From assembly GCA_032871835.1 (NCBI GenBank), contig CM065297.1:41603098-41667097 (forward strand): a DNA stretch of 64,000 nucleotides, given 5' to 3'. Below the pieces are notes generated by a model. The model was not told the DNA's origin, ran no database searches, and worked only from the letters and a program-made list of their open reading frames with translations. The stretch is from Dipteronia dyeriana (taxonomy: Eukaryota > Streptophyta > Magnoliopsida > Sapindales > Sapindaceae). This document shows positions 1 through 11,446 of the stretch, piece after piece (the stretch's first letter is position 1; the number at the start of each line of letters is the position of its first letter). A program made the translations under genes and the position numbers.

Positions 1-967
1 CCACCTGCCATTTTATCCTCTTTGTTGATGACGTGTATGTATGATAAAATTCACATATGACACTCATTAATATTAATCTAGTTATTAAAGTGTTTAAAAA
101 ATTATATTAATAGGGTCATTTATTATGATTAATTTGATTAATAACATAATAATAAATGATCTGAATAAACTGTTAGGGTTTCAATAGATAAAACTTGGTA
201 AACACTAACATAATAATCTGATCTTAGTAAATAGTTTCTAAAGACTTAGATTATTCACTAATATATTAGATTTTTAAGTGTTAATAATCGTTAATAATTT
301 ATTAGTTAATTAGAAATTGTTTCTAATTAGTTAATGCGCTAGATAACTTGATTAAAGTTAGTCGTTTAATCCTATAGAGTCTAGGTGCATTAACAGTTAA
401 TAGAAAACCTTACTTTTAATATAGTGAGAGGGAGAGGGATATATGACATATATATCCCGCGGTCTCCATCATTAGTTCAACACCGTGAGATCCGAGTTGG
501 GCCTCATGACGGCTTTACTTTCGTCCTCCCTAAGGAGGGTTTCCACAAAGGTCAATACCAAGGTTGACTTCCTAACGGATAGGATTTCTGAGGGCATTTC
601 GGGATTGACCGACCCTAAGGCGGCAATTCTCGAGTTAAGCTCGTGAGATCTGAAATGGTGGTTTACACTCACGAAGGTTTTGATTATGTTTGTGAATTAA
701 AAACCTGACTGAATGAACGATGGTTGAATGATATGGAATAAGAGTTATTCTAGAATATCATTTGATTGAGAATGTCCCGGTCCAACATGCAAAGACTTGA
801 CCGACCCTAAGGCAGCACTTCTTTTTGGTATGTTGGATTGCCGTGGTATAGTAATTAGTTTTAGGGTAGTTCTAGTTCGTTAATGCATCATGTTTAAATT
901 TATGTTAAAGCACTCGCAATTGTTTTAAATAAATGACTGAATGAATACTTTATTTATTTCAGCAATA
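1..967. other. Untranslated leader or older DNA upstream of the copia gag
   Basis: This AT-rich stretch has no convincing coding sequence. It contains short repeated phrases such as GACCGACCCTAAGG (around 608 and 800), which suggests a degenerate internal duplication. It is probably the retrotransposon's 5' leader, but no primer-binding site or LTR end is visible, so the boundary between leader and LTR cannot be placed. Confidence 0.4.
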
Positions 968-1740
968 ATGTCTTTTGTATAACTTCAAATTCTCGTAAAC
1001 GATAAATTAACTGGTCATAATTACACCAAGTGGAAATTTAACATTAATACAATATTGGTGACCAAAGACCTCAAGTACTTACGGAGGAATGTCTTCCAGT
1101 GCCTGCTGCCAATGCCAAACGAACTGTTCATGTGACATACGAGCGATGAGTCTCATCTGATGAGAAGGCCCGAACATATCTATTGGCTTCTATGACAGAC
1201 GTGCTTGTTACAAAGCACGAAGTAATTACTTCAGGATTCAAAATCATGGAGTCATTGCAAGCTATGTTTAGGCAGCCCTTTGAGCAAAAGCGACATGAAG
1301 CTATTCGTTCTGCTTTGCTCGCTCGTATGAAGGATGATACATCAGTTCAGGAACATGTCCTGAGCATGATGTCCTACTTCAAAATGGCAAAAATCAATGG
1401 CGTGGCCATTGATGAACCCAGTCAAGTGAACATCATACTAACGACTCTTCCAAAGATTTTCGATCAGTTTAAGAGTAACTATGAGATGAAAAAAATAAGG
1501 TTCAGCCTCACACAGTTGCTCAATGAGCTCATTACCTTTGAGTCCTTGACTAACAACTACAAGGGCGAAACCGGTGAGGCAAATGTTACCGAACAATCTT
1601 CCTCCAATAATAAGAAGAGGAAGAGGTCTATTGGGAAAGCGAAGTGTAAGTCTAAACCCAAGAAGCCTAAAGAAAGAAGAAGTCCAAGAAAGGTAAATAT
1701 GATTTACTTGTTCTTGAGTCATGTTTAGTGGAAGATGATT
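968..1740 (+). pseudogene. Decayed copia gag (capsid) region
   Basis: The start at 968 opens a copia-type gag N-terminus with the hallmark 'tGHNYTKWK' near codons 17-25. Codon 5 is already a stop (TAA), and a frameshift near 1086 moves the reading frame. The longest open part, 1183-1728, carries the gag core with 'IMESLQAMF' and the helical segment ending 'FKSNYEM'. Gag proteins form the cytoplasmic virus-like particle. The lysine/arginine-rich tail at about 1610-1700 stands where a CCHC zinc knuckle is expected, but no knuckle is present, so the nucleocapsid part has been lost. Confidence 0.8.
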
Positions 1741-2153
1741 CTTCACCCTAGACAGTTGATTCAGGGGCCACTAACCATGTTTGTTCTTCTTTACAATCGA
1801 ATGATTCTTGGACATAGCTAGATGAGCAAGCCATCTCAATGCTTGTGGGGTCAGGGGATGTTGTGTCGGCACGAGCAGTGGGCGTAATTAGATTACGTTT
1901 TTGTAATAATTATATATTATTGGACAATGTATTTTATATTCCTGGATTTACACGGAATTTGATTTCCGTTTATAAGTTGTTAAAACAAAAATATTATATT
2001 TCTTTTAATAATAAGTTTATTATTATTGGAAAGAATGGTCTGAATATTTGTTCAGGAATTAATGAAAACAATTTGTATGTATTAAAACCGTTAATACATA
2101 CTACACTGCTCAACATCGAAATGTTTAAGGTTGAAAAACCAAAAACTAAATGA
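1737..2153 (+). pseudogene. Decayed copia aspartic protease
   Basis: The catalytic triplet DSG survives at 1758-1766 within 'VDSGATNHVCSS', the usual copia protease motif followed by TNHVC. A stop just upstream (near 1750) separates it from gag, and another (near 1819) precedes the open part 1839-2153. That part continues with 'NNYILLDNVFYIPGFTRNLI', the typical second half of the protease. The enzyme would have cleaved the gag-pol polyprotein inside the particle. It is not translatable as one piece. Confidence 0.75.
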
Positions 2154-2177
2154 CATAATATTTCTCTGGATAATGAC

Positions 2178-3004
2178 ATGTATCTATGGCATCTACGGCT
2201 TGGTCATATCAACCTTGATCGGATAGACAGACTAGTAAAAAATGGACCTTTAAGTGAGTTAAGGGTTGGCACCTTACCTGTCTACGAATCTTGTCTGGAA
2301 GGTAAGATGACTAAGAGACCTTTTAATGGAAAAGGGCTTAGAGCTAAAGAACCGCTAGAACTTTTATATACAGACATCTACGGACCGATGAATGTTAAAG
2401 CTAGGGGTGGTTATGAGTATTATGTCACCTTTATAGATGACTACTCAAGATACAGATAAGTCTACCTAATGCAACGGAAGTCAAAAACATTTGAAATGTT
2501 CAAAGAATTCCGAGCTGAAGTTGAGAATCAATTAGGTAAGACTATCAAGTCACTACGATCAGATCATGGAGGTGAGTACCTTGACCAAGAGTTTGAAGAC
2601 TTCATGGTCGAGCATGGGATAGTTTCCCAACTCATAGCTCCCGGTACACCTCAGTAAAATGGTGTATCGGAGAGAAGAAATAGAACCCTAATGGAAATGG
2701 TAAGATTTATGATTAGTTTCTCATCATTACCAAATTGCTTCTGGGAATATGCGTTACAAACAGTGGCATACATTTTGAATGTGGTGGCATCCAAATCTGT
2801 TCCTAAGACTCTTCTAGAGTTGTGGAATGGTCATAAAGTTAGTTTGCGACATTTTTGCATATGGGGGTGTCCAGCACACGTGCTGAAGAATAGAAGTGGA
2901 AAGATAAACTAGTCTGACTGTTTGTATTATACTCCAAGGAGACCGGATGCGGACACTTCTATAGTCCCGAAGATAACAAAGTATTTGTATCGACAAATGC
3001 AATA
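2178..3004 (+). pseudogene. Decayed copia integrase
   Basis: The zinc-binding region reads 'LWHLRLGHIN' with its two histidines and then 'VYESCLEGK'. The first cysteine of the CxxC pair is replaced by tyrosine. The catalytic core keeps the first Asp ('YTDIYG', near 2370), the second Asp ('RSDHGGEY', near 2560) and the Glu ('SERRNRT', near 2670). In-frame stops at about 2457, 2655 and 2910 break the frame. It would have joined the cDNA to the host chromosome. All pieces are in one frame, so decay here has been mainly by nonsense mutation. Confidence 0.85.
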
Positions 3005-3242
3005 TTTCTTGAGGATAATTATATTAGTGACCGTAAACCTCGTTCTAAGATTGTATTGAATGAGTTGGAGCCTGGTGAGGCTAGTGCTTCAACAATAAGA
3101 GTTGTTGATCCACAAACATCATAGAGTCAGATGGCTGCTGATCAGGATACACTACCATCTAGATGAAGTGAGAGGGTTGTGAGACAACCTGAATGCTATT
3201 TAGGTATAGGTGAGGGACAAGGTGTTGTCTTTGCCGATAGTG

Positions 3243-4330
3243 AGGATGATCCATTGACATTTAAGAATGCAATGGAAAATCCTGATAAAGAGGAATGGCT
3301 TAAAGCCATGAATCTCGAGATGGAGACCATGTACTCTAACTAAGTCTAGGATCTTGTAGATTTACCGGATGTTGTAAAACCCATTGGGTGTAAATGGATT
3401 TACAAGAGAAAGATAGGAGTAGACGGAAAGGTAGAGACCTTCAAAGCAAGGCTAGTGGCCAATGGTTATATCTAGAAAGAAGGGATCGATTATGAAGAGA
3501 CCTTCTTGCCTGTAGCCATGTTTAAGTCTATTAGGATTATCTTATTCATTGCTGCCTATTTCGATTCTGAAATTTGGCAAATGGATGTCAAGATTGCATT
3601 CTTGAATGGCAATCTTGATGAGAGCATTTATATTATGCAACCTGAGGGATTCGTGTCTCTAGATCAAGAACAAATGGTTTGCAAGCTACAAAGGTCCATC
3701 TATGGACTTAAGCAAGCATCTAGATCATGGAACATTAGGTTTGATAATGTGATCAAAACCTATGGCTTCGAGCAGAACGTCGATGAGCCTTGTGTCTACA
3801 AGTGCATCATTGACAAGAAAGTAGTATTCTTGGTCCTATACGTAGATGATATCCTACTCATTGGGAATGATGTGGGAGTGTTGTCTGATGTAATGGGTTA
3901 GCTGGCTAGACAATTCCAAATGAAAGATTTGGGAGAGGCAAGTTATGTTCTAGGGATCCAACTTATAGGGGATCGTAAGAACAAACTCATGGCACTGCCT
4001 CAGGCATCATATATTGACAAGATTCTTGTGCGATTTTCGATGCAAAACTCCAAGAAAGATAATTTACCTTCCAAGCATGGAGTTCACTTGTCTAAGGATT
4101 AATGTCCTAAAACACCTTAAGAAGTTGAGGATTTGAGACGTGTACCCTATGCATCGGCAGTAGGTAGTCTTATGGATGCTATGTTACGCACGAGACTGGA
4201 CATCTGCTATGCAGTGGGAGTAGTCAGCAGATACCAGTCCAACCCAGGATTGGATCACTGGGTTGCTGTCAAGACTATTCTCAAGTATCTTTGGAGAATG
4301 AGAAGTTATATGCTAGTGTATTCCGGATAG
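3243..4330 (+). pseudogene. Decayed copia reverse transcriptase
   Basis: The RT domain (RVT_2 type) begins near 'FKNAMENPDKEEWLKAM' and continues through 'GCKWIYKRK', 'MDVKIAFLNGNL' and 'YGLKQASRSWN'. The catalytic YVDD box lies at 3839-3850 and is intact. Stops occur near 3342, 3474, 3900 and 4100. The end 'YASAVGSLMDAMLRTRLDICYA' matches the RT/RNase H connection of copia elements. It copies element RNA to DNA in the particle. Confidence 0.85.
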
Positions 4331-4785
4331 AATTTGATCCCGTTAGGATAAACAGATTCTGATTTTTAGTCGGACAGGATTCTAGGAAATCCATGTTTGG
4401 ATCAGTATTCACCGTATGTGGTGGAGCCATTGTGTGGAGAAGTATCAAGCAATCTTGCATTGCGGAATCCACCATGGAAGTCGAATATGTAGCCGTTTGT
4501 GAAGCTGCTAAAGAGGCTGTTCGGCTCCGTAAATTTTTGAGTGATCTAGAAGTTGTTTCAGATCTAGATAAGCCCATCACACTTTACTGTGATAACAGTG
4601 GTGTTGTGGCTAATTCCAAAGAACCAAGAAGCCATAAAAAAAGGAAGCATATAGAGAGAAAGTATCATCTCATTAGAGAGATAGTGCAGAGAGGAGATGT
4701 GATTGTCACAAAGATAGCCTCACAAGACAATCATGTTGATCCATTTACAAGACCTTATCGGCTAAAGTGTTTTTGGGTCACGTAG
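4331..4785 (+). pseudogene. Decayed copia RNase H
   Basis: This region keeps the copia RNase H signposts 'TDSDF', 'ESTMEVEYVAV' and 'LYCDNSGVVANS', then 'EIVQRGDVIVTKI' and 'DPFTRP', which usually end the polyprotein. A stop after the SDF motif and a frame change near 4390 separate the first catalytic Asp from the rest. The domain degrades the RNA strand of the RNA-DNA hybrid and leaves the polypurine primer just downstream. Confidence 0.85.
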
Positions 4786-4827
4786 ATGGTCTAGGGTTAC
4801 GAGACATGCCTCACATGCTTTAGTGCA

Positions 4828-4837
4828 AGTGGAAGAT
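4828..4837 (+). other. Polypurine tract of the left copia element
   Basis: The run AAGTGGAAGAT lies directly against the LTR start TGTTGGGG at 4838. That is the expected position for the plus-strand primer. It resembles the AAAGTGGGAGAT tract of element D (61829-61840). Confidence 0.7.
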
Positions 4838-6908
4838 TGTTGGGGTTTATGCCCTAAAGATTTAATTTGTAAATGGATTTATGAAATAAATAAAATGAAA
4901 AGTTCAATTCATTCTTGTTATGTTGTTTATTTTATAACTTGTGTATATAATTAACATCCAAGATTGTCGGATGTAATCTCGAACTGTGTATATGAGTGTC
5001 ATATACATACGGATACAGTAAGAGACGTGCAATCTGAAGAGTCCATAGATAGCAAATAGATCAGGGTACTTTATTTGTGGTTAACCTATAGTTGCGTTCC
5101 ATTCCGTAATATACAGTGATTCTATCCTGAATCATTCATATGAGATATGGGAATGAAGGCACCTTGTATGATGTGATCATATAGGACTGGGCCATGATAT
5201 ATATGAATCTCTCACCAAGATCCGTTTACCGATGAGCCTCATATATACCAACTAATGATGGATATATGTGGGTGATCTTAATCCTGAGTGTCTTATCAAC
5301 TCCTTCAGGTTAGATCGTGGTCTTTGTTATACAATGGGTGAGGTCAGATGCATTTCCTGATCAATATTCTTCGTATATTGGGATTGCGGTTTGGCTTGTG
5401 GTTGGGAAGGTTTGTACACAATAGTGGAATCCACTCCTTCTTGTGAGAAGTATACGGTAGTTCCCTTAAGGGTTGATTCGGGGCTTGGAAAATATGATCG
5501 CTCTCCTAATTTTGTGAGGAAATAAGATTTATTGTCCATTCGAGAATCAATGGTACTTAAAGGATATATGTAATTAGAGGAGTATAACGGACATTATGAC
5601 CCAGTTCTAATTATGAACTATTGTGGAGGATCACACCATGTGTAATAGCTATATCAATGGACATCGAGTTGTATCGGTCCTTGTAAAAGCATCTGTAGTT
5701 GAAAGAGTGCAGTTTCGGGTTTTTAGTAGAATAACACCGAAGTTAATAATCAAGAAATATTAATTAAAAAGTTTAGTTAATAATTATGAGGATTATTGGA
5801 GCTCAAAATACCGTGGGTCTATTAGGTCCCCTTGCTAGCCCGATCGATTTAGGTAACAAGGGTCACGGTTAACTAATTGGATTTCAATCCAATTAGCAGT
5901 GTTACGAAAGTGACGTGTTTATTCGGGAATTAATTGAATAATGAGATTATTTAATTAATGAATGTTAATAATTAGATTAATTAAAAATTAGATTATTTAA
6001 TTATATTGATAATTATGAATTATCAATTTACTATTAATTGGAGGGTGTTAGTTGATATATGGATTTAGGTGAAGATAAATAATAGGATTATTTTATTTTT
6101 ACTAAATCATTTATCTAAGTATTTGAATTTAAGTTTAAATTTAACATACTTATTATCACTTTTAATATATTTGATATATATGAAAAGGATAATTAAAAGA
6201 TATATATCAATTAATAACACAAGAGATTGCATTGGATGTAAATTGGTGGGTACATGAAACAACAGTTAAAAGAAGAATTTACATATGATACAAATACCTG
6301 ATACATACATAATATATATATATATATATATAAACGCAAGTGGAAGCTTAAGATATAAATATAGATTTGTGAAAAGAAAAAGGCAGGTGAATAAAAATTT
6401 AGAAGAAAAAAACGTGTGACTTTGTTTTTTTATGTGTACCTAATACACACGGAAAAAAAACGCATAATTTTTGCATGAGATGCAATTTGTATGTGCGTAA
6501 AATCAATACACCAAACTGAGAAGAAAGAGTTTCTTCAAGTATTTCTCTACATACAACATTCAAGTTTCTGAGACCGTGACTCGTCCATACGCAATTACCA
6601 GTCCCGGGAGATAACGAGGAAGATCGAGTGGTTTAGACAGGAGCACATCATAAAGTGAAAGAGCCTCCAAATGTTGGTAAGATTGGTTCAGACAGGAGCA
6701 TATCGTAAAGTGAAGAAACCTCCAAACGTTGGTAAGATTTTCTTCTTCTGATATTATTGATTTCAATTTCCTGTGTTAACATATTGTATGTATTAGTTTC
6801 GAAAAATAATTACGATTCCAAGTTCACTGGTCCCAGATGCAGACTATGATTTATATAAAAAATTTAAAACCTAGTTCCGTTACGTAACCGGTGAACGGGT
6901 TTCCAACA
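4838..6908 (+). repeat. 3' LTR of the left copia element
   Basis: The segment begins TGTTGG, directly after a polypurine tract, and ends CCAACA at 6903-6908, a perfect 6-bp inverted terminus of the TG...CA type. Its length of 2071 bp is comparable with the other long LTRs in this window. It carries a (TA)n microsatellite near 6308-6332 and a 55-bp tandem duplication at 6635-6744. The 5' partner is not in the window, so no LTR-LTR age comparison is possible. Confidence 0.75.
6635..6744 (+). repeat. 55-bp tandem duplication inside the LTR
   Basis: Two adjacent copies start AGACAGGAGCA at 6635 and 6690 and run through 'CTCCAAA.GTTGGTAAGATT'. They differ at several positions, so the duplication is not very recent. 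Confidence 0.8.
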
Positions 6909-7511
6909 CCTTGGCCAAATTCTTTAGCATAAAATTATTAGATTGGCCGAATTCCTCTATAGGAATATATATAAGTGTTCAAATCCTCACCTAAAGAGGA
7001 TTTACTTGATGGGCAAGAATCCTCTTCTTAGGTGGATTTACTTGGTGACGAAGAATCCTTTTCCAAAAATGATTTCTTTTCCGCACCAATACTCCTAATC
7101 CAACTCAGATAGTGTACTTATTCATAACTAATTATTGAATATAATTAAATTGTGACTAAATCAAAAAAACTTTTTAATAGAAATAAAATACTTCCTAATT
7201 TGATTAGATAAATAAATTCCTATTATTTATTTACTTATCAAATATAGTATTTGATACTTATCATATTACCAACAATAATATGAATCTAGGAGACTATTTC
7301 CTACTAGGAAAAAGATTTTGATTTTTAATTAAATAATTAATTAATAAATTAATTAATTAATTTCCATTTAATTAAATAATTAAATAAAAAACAATATATA
7401 GGACTTATAAATAGTCTATTGCCACCCAAGCCTATATATATGGGCCGAATATTGTTTTTCCTATTTTATTAAATCCATTGGACTTAAATAAAAAAGTCCA
7501 CATGTGAACTA
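6909..7511 (-). repeat. Left fragment of an old antisense copia LTR
   Basis: This matches the interior of the LTR family of elements A and D and the solo LTR: repeated 'GGCCAAATTC', the run 'GGATTTACTTGGTGA', the AATTAATTAATT block and 'AAAAAGTCCACATGTGAACTA'. It is truncated on its left by the 3' LTR that ends at 6908. The sequence resumes at 9925 after the solo LTR, so 6909-7511 and 9925-11073 are the two halves of one older LTR. Confidence 0.8.
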
Positions 7512-9929
7512 TGTAGGGAAAATCCACGTAACGGAAGCGTGAAAAATATAAATTAGGGTTTTAGTATAAATAAAATATTTCCTTTATAATAACAAGAACC
7601 TTAACCCTAGATTAATTGATGTATATAAAAAGTGTCGTACCTTTTTCTCATGACGATTGAACTAGCATCGAATTGAATCCGCAAGATCTTCCAATTCAAT
7701 CACGAAAGTGAATCACCTAGGAGTGTGGGCTCCCTTTATTTAAATTGTATACCTGAGGATGGAAACAAACAAAATCTTTCTCTTTGTTAGTCACAATAAT
7801 CCTCCAAGAGAAAAACAAAGAACGTTAGGTCACTTGTGAATTATCAATCAATTTGATTGAAACTCGCATGAACCTAAATTCGATGTTGTACACAAAACCT
7901 TTTAATGTAAAAGCTACTAGTGTACTATAGAATACAAAACGTTCTTTCTTCATTTTCCTCTTTGCCGCATTTTCACACACCAATCTTTAGAGTTTGATGA
8001 ATTTATCTAGAGTAAGAACTGAATTCTCAAATCTCAAAATTCTATGGTAGCCGAAAACTCTTTTAGAAAAATTAGGGTTTTGCATAATTTTTCTTCTTAG
8101 AATTATCTAATGGTCGAATTTTTACTCTCTCTAAATTTTCTTTGGCTTGCACGAAATTTGGAGTTTCAAATCTCTTTTTTTGGCCAAAATTTAGAGGTAG
8201 TATAAATAGGAATACAAATCTTTCCTAAGAAGAATTTACTTGGTGGAAAAAAATCCTATCCTTAGGTGGATTTACTTAGTGACTAAAAATCATTTTCCAA
8301 AAAGAATTCTTTCCTACACCAAGACTCCTAATCCAACTCATTAGTGTATTTGTGACCATAGTAAAGATTTCCTAATTGACTAGATAAATAATTCATTTTA
8401 TTTATCTACTTATCATATATAGTCTTTAATATTAATTATACTACCAACAATAGTATAATATTAGGAGATCATCTCCTACTAGGAAAACGATTTTGACTTT
8501 TAATTAAATAATTAAAAAATTACTAAATTAATTAATTTTCATTTAATTAAATAATAAAATAAAAAATAATATATTAAGCTATTTTATATAGTCTTTCCGC
8601 CCAACACATATACATGTGCCAGTATATTATTTTTCTTATTTTATTAAATCCATTGGACCTTAATAAAAAGTCCATATGTGAACTAGACTCATTCTTACAA
8701 AAAGAAACATGTCCACATACCTTAATACAATTCTAGATGAACCCCTAAATTGGTCCGGTAAAAAGTCCACATGTGAACTAGACTCATTCTTACAAAAAGA
8801 AACATGTCCACATACCTTAATACAATTCTAGATGAACCCCTAAATTGGTCCGGTATAATATAACAAGTGATCCATGCAAGTTCGTGTGGATTGGGGATCT
8901 TGGCGGGCTATCTAAATTTAAGCTCCAATAGACACAACCCAATCACAATCAACAAATGATTCACTTAGGTCCGATCTATTAATTTTAGTTCATTCCCCAA
9001 AAAAACTAAAATTGAACTCTTAAATAAAGATAGAATAAGTTAATATTTCTCATTCATACCATAGACAACCTTATTGGAGAAAGTGTATCCTTGTGAAGAA
9101 TATCAGTAATCGCCAAGAACTCATAGACCGCATATAGCTCTCCAAGTTACCATATTTATTCCTATAACCACATTTAGAACTTGGATATTTTGACTTGTCC
9201 GGAATCCATATTTCAATAGACACTATTGAAAATTTAACGTTAAGATTTAATATCCAATACCTTGAAACATCCATATGATGATATTATACTCTCATTTAAT
9301 AAATGGAGTCATGATGTCCATATCTATAAATGAAGTCCACTATCGATTAACAAATAAATACCACCAAACTATCGAGGATAGACTTTGTTATATAATCGTA
9401 CTCATAGATAGCTCAAATGATAACACTTGCAACCATAAGTCCATCATTTATATCAGGATTGAGATAGACTTTTCGATTGTCTTCAAGTGAAAACTTTTAT
9501 CCATTGACGGTTCTAGATAAAGTATTTCACTGTGATCCAATTCAATACACCCAGTGCACTAGATTCTTTGGCACAAAGGCACCACACTTTGATGATTTTA
9601 GACTCATCATAACACATTTGATCACACTCAAATGCTAGCAAAAGAATCTACAACTTTAACAAGATAAAAGGTGTCCAACCTTTATCTTAAGTTATGAATA
9701 TTATTCAAGACTAACTAAAGAATTGTGTCTACCTCATATATATCTAGATGTACGAACAATTCTTATTTTCTCATAGTCTTTTGACCTTATGATTATTTAC
9801 TTTTGACAATTATAATAATTAAACTATAAATGTTATAAGATTTGTTAAACTAGAAATCACTTTATTAAAATGAAAAGATTGTCAATACATTATTATACTC
9901 TTGCTATCGAGCATAATCCCAACAAACTA
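7507..9929 (-). mobile_element. Solo LTR (A/D copia family) with 5-bp TSD
   Basis: The LTR proper is 7512-9924. On the - strand it reads TGTTGGGATTATGC ... CCCTACA, identical at its ends to the LTR type of elements A and D. It is flanked by AACTA on both sides (7507-7511 and 9925-9929), the 5-bp target duplication typical of copia. There is no primer-binding site, polypurine tract or coding sequence next to it. It is therefore a solo LTR, probably left by recombination between the LTRs of a full element. It sits inside an older LTR of its own family. Confidence 0.85.
8665..8854. repeat. 95-bp tandem duplication in the solo LTR
   Basis: Two head-to-tail copies (8665-8759 and 8760-8854) share the text from AAAAGTCCA to TTGGTCCGGT. 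I find a single difference (TCCATATG against TCCACATG). The near identity suggests a young duplication, and elements A and D do not have it at this point. Confidence 0.9.
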
Positions 9930-11073
9930 GACCCATTCTTACTAAAAGAAATAAGTCCACATACCCTAATACAATTCTAGAGGGATGCATAAATTGGTCC
10001 AGTAGAATATATCAAGTGATCTATACAAGTTCGTGTGAATTGAGGATCTTGACGGGCTATCTAAATTTAAGCTCTAATAGACATAACCTAATCACAATGA
10101 ACAAATGATTCACTTACGTCCGATCTATTTATTTTAGTTCATTTCACTAAAGAACTAAAATTGAACTCTTAAATAAAGTTATAATAAATTAATATTGCTC
10201 ATTCATGCCCTAGACAATCTTAATGGAGAATGTGTATCCTCGTGAAGAATATCAGTAATCGCCAAGGGCTCATAGACCGCCTATAGCTCTCCAAGTTACC
10301 ATATTTACTCATATGACCATATTTTGAACTTAGATATTTTGACTTGTCCAGAAGTCATATTTCAATAGACACTATTGAAAAATTAATGTTAAGATTTAAT
10401 ATCCAATACCTCAAAACATCAACATGATGATATTCTACTCTCATTTAATAAATGGAGCCACGATGTCCGTATCTATAAATGAAGTTCTCTATAGATTAAC
10501 AAATGAATACCACAAAACTATCAATGATAGACTATGCTATATAATCGTACTAATTGATAGCTCAAATGATGACACTTGCAACCTTAAGTCCATCATTTAT
10601 CTCAGAATTGAGATAGACTCCCCGATTGTCTTCAAGTGAAAACTTTTATCTATTGACGGTTCTAGATAAAGTATTTTACTCTGATCATATTCAATGCACC
10701 CAGTGCATAATATTCTTTTGCCCAAAGACACAACACTTTAATGATTTTAGACTCATCATAACACATTTGATCCCTCTCAAATACAAGCAAAATAATCTAC
10801 AACTTCAACAAGATAAAGCTGTCCAACCTTTATCTTAACTTGTGAAAATTATTCAAGACTAACTGAAGAATTGTGTCTACCTCATATATATCTAGATGCA
10901 CGAATAATTCTTCTTTTTTCATAGTCTTTTGACCTTATGATTATTTACTTTTGACAATTATAATATTTTAATAATAACTGTTATAAGATTTGTTAAACTG
11001 GAAATAACTTTTATTAATTTGAAAAGATTGTCAAATACATTATTACACTCTTACTATCGAACATAATCCCACA
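9925..11073 (-). repeat. Right fragment of the old antisense copia LTR
   Basis: The fragment continues the older LTR interrupted at 7511. It reads AACTAGACCCATTC through the family's conserved interior and ends at the LTR start (- strand TGTGGGATTATG, against TGTTGGGATTATG in the family). Its right neighbour is not copia coding sequence, so this outer LTR is itself a solo LTR or a truncated one. Confidence 0.8.
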
Positions 11074-11266
11074 CTTGCGGGGTGCAGAAACTTTGTCCTG
11101 CTATTACAGCGATGTCGAGATCCCTGGGTCGTACTGGAACTCGTACTGCGAGATAGACCACCGCACTTGGGGCCTACCTAGAGCTTGGAGGTGCTCTCTA
11201 CCAAACTCTAACCAAGTAGAAAATTTTCCTTTGACCCCTTGCCAAAAAAGGCTGTTAATAATATAA
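11074..11266 (-). repeat. Probable Ty3/gypsy LTR scrap
   Basis: The end 'CTTGCCAAAAAAGGCTGTTAATA' closely matches 'TCTGCCAAAAAAGGGTGTTAACA', the start of the gypsy-type LTR at about 54220-54242, in the same antisense orientation. The preceding 150 bp are GC-richer than the surroundings and have no other match here. A 63-codon open frame covers it, but I see no domain and treat it as chance. Confidence 0.4.
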
Positions 11267-11446
11267 CTCAGAAAACAAAACAATACTATCTATATCAAAA
11301 CATACTGTCATGTTTTAAAACACATTCAAGGCTAAGACAATATCTTTTAAAATTATCATCATCTAATCATTTTAATATTTTAATATCAAATAAAAAAAAT
11401 CTCTCAAAATTGTTGAAATTGTTCAAATCTACTGTGAATAGAGTCA

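Larger units (their letters stand above)
1..6908 (+). mobile_element. Ty1/copia LTR retrotransposon, left part outside window
   Basis: The gag, protease, integrase, RT, RNase H order with integrase before RT is diagnostic of Ty1/copia. The domains lie on the + strand between about 968 and 4785, followed by a polypurine tract and a 3' LTR at 4838-6908. Stops and frameshifts break every domain, so the element is dead. No initiator-Met primer-binding site and no sequence matching the end of the 3' LTR is visible in 1-967, so the 5' LTR must lie left of the window or be lost. Directly after the 3' LTR, at 6909, the sequence becomes the interior of an unrelated antisense LTR, so this element inserted into that LTR. 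Confidence 0.9.

Noticed and set aside
9275..10838. Two similar 71-codon frames starting MMI(L/F)YSHLINGA at 9275 and 10424
   Set aside because: The similarity arises because both lie at the same place in two copies of one LTR (a third is antisense at 50628-50843). This is repeat homology, not a gene family.
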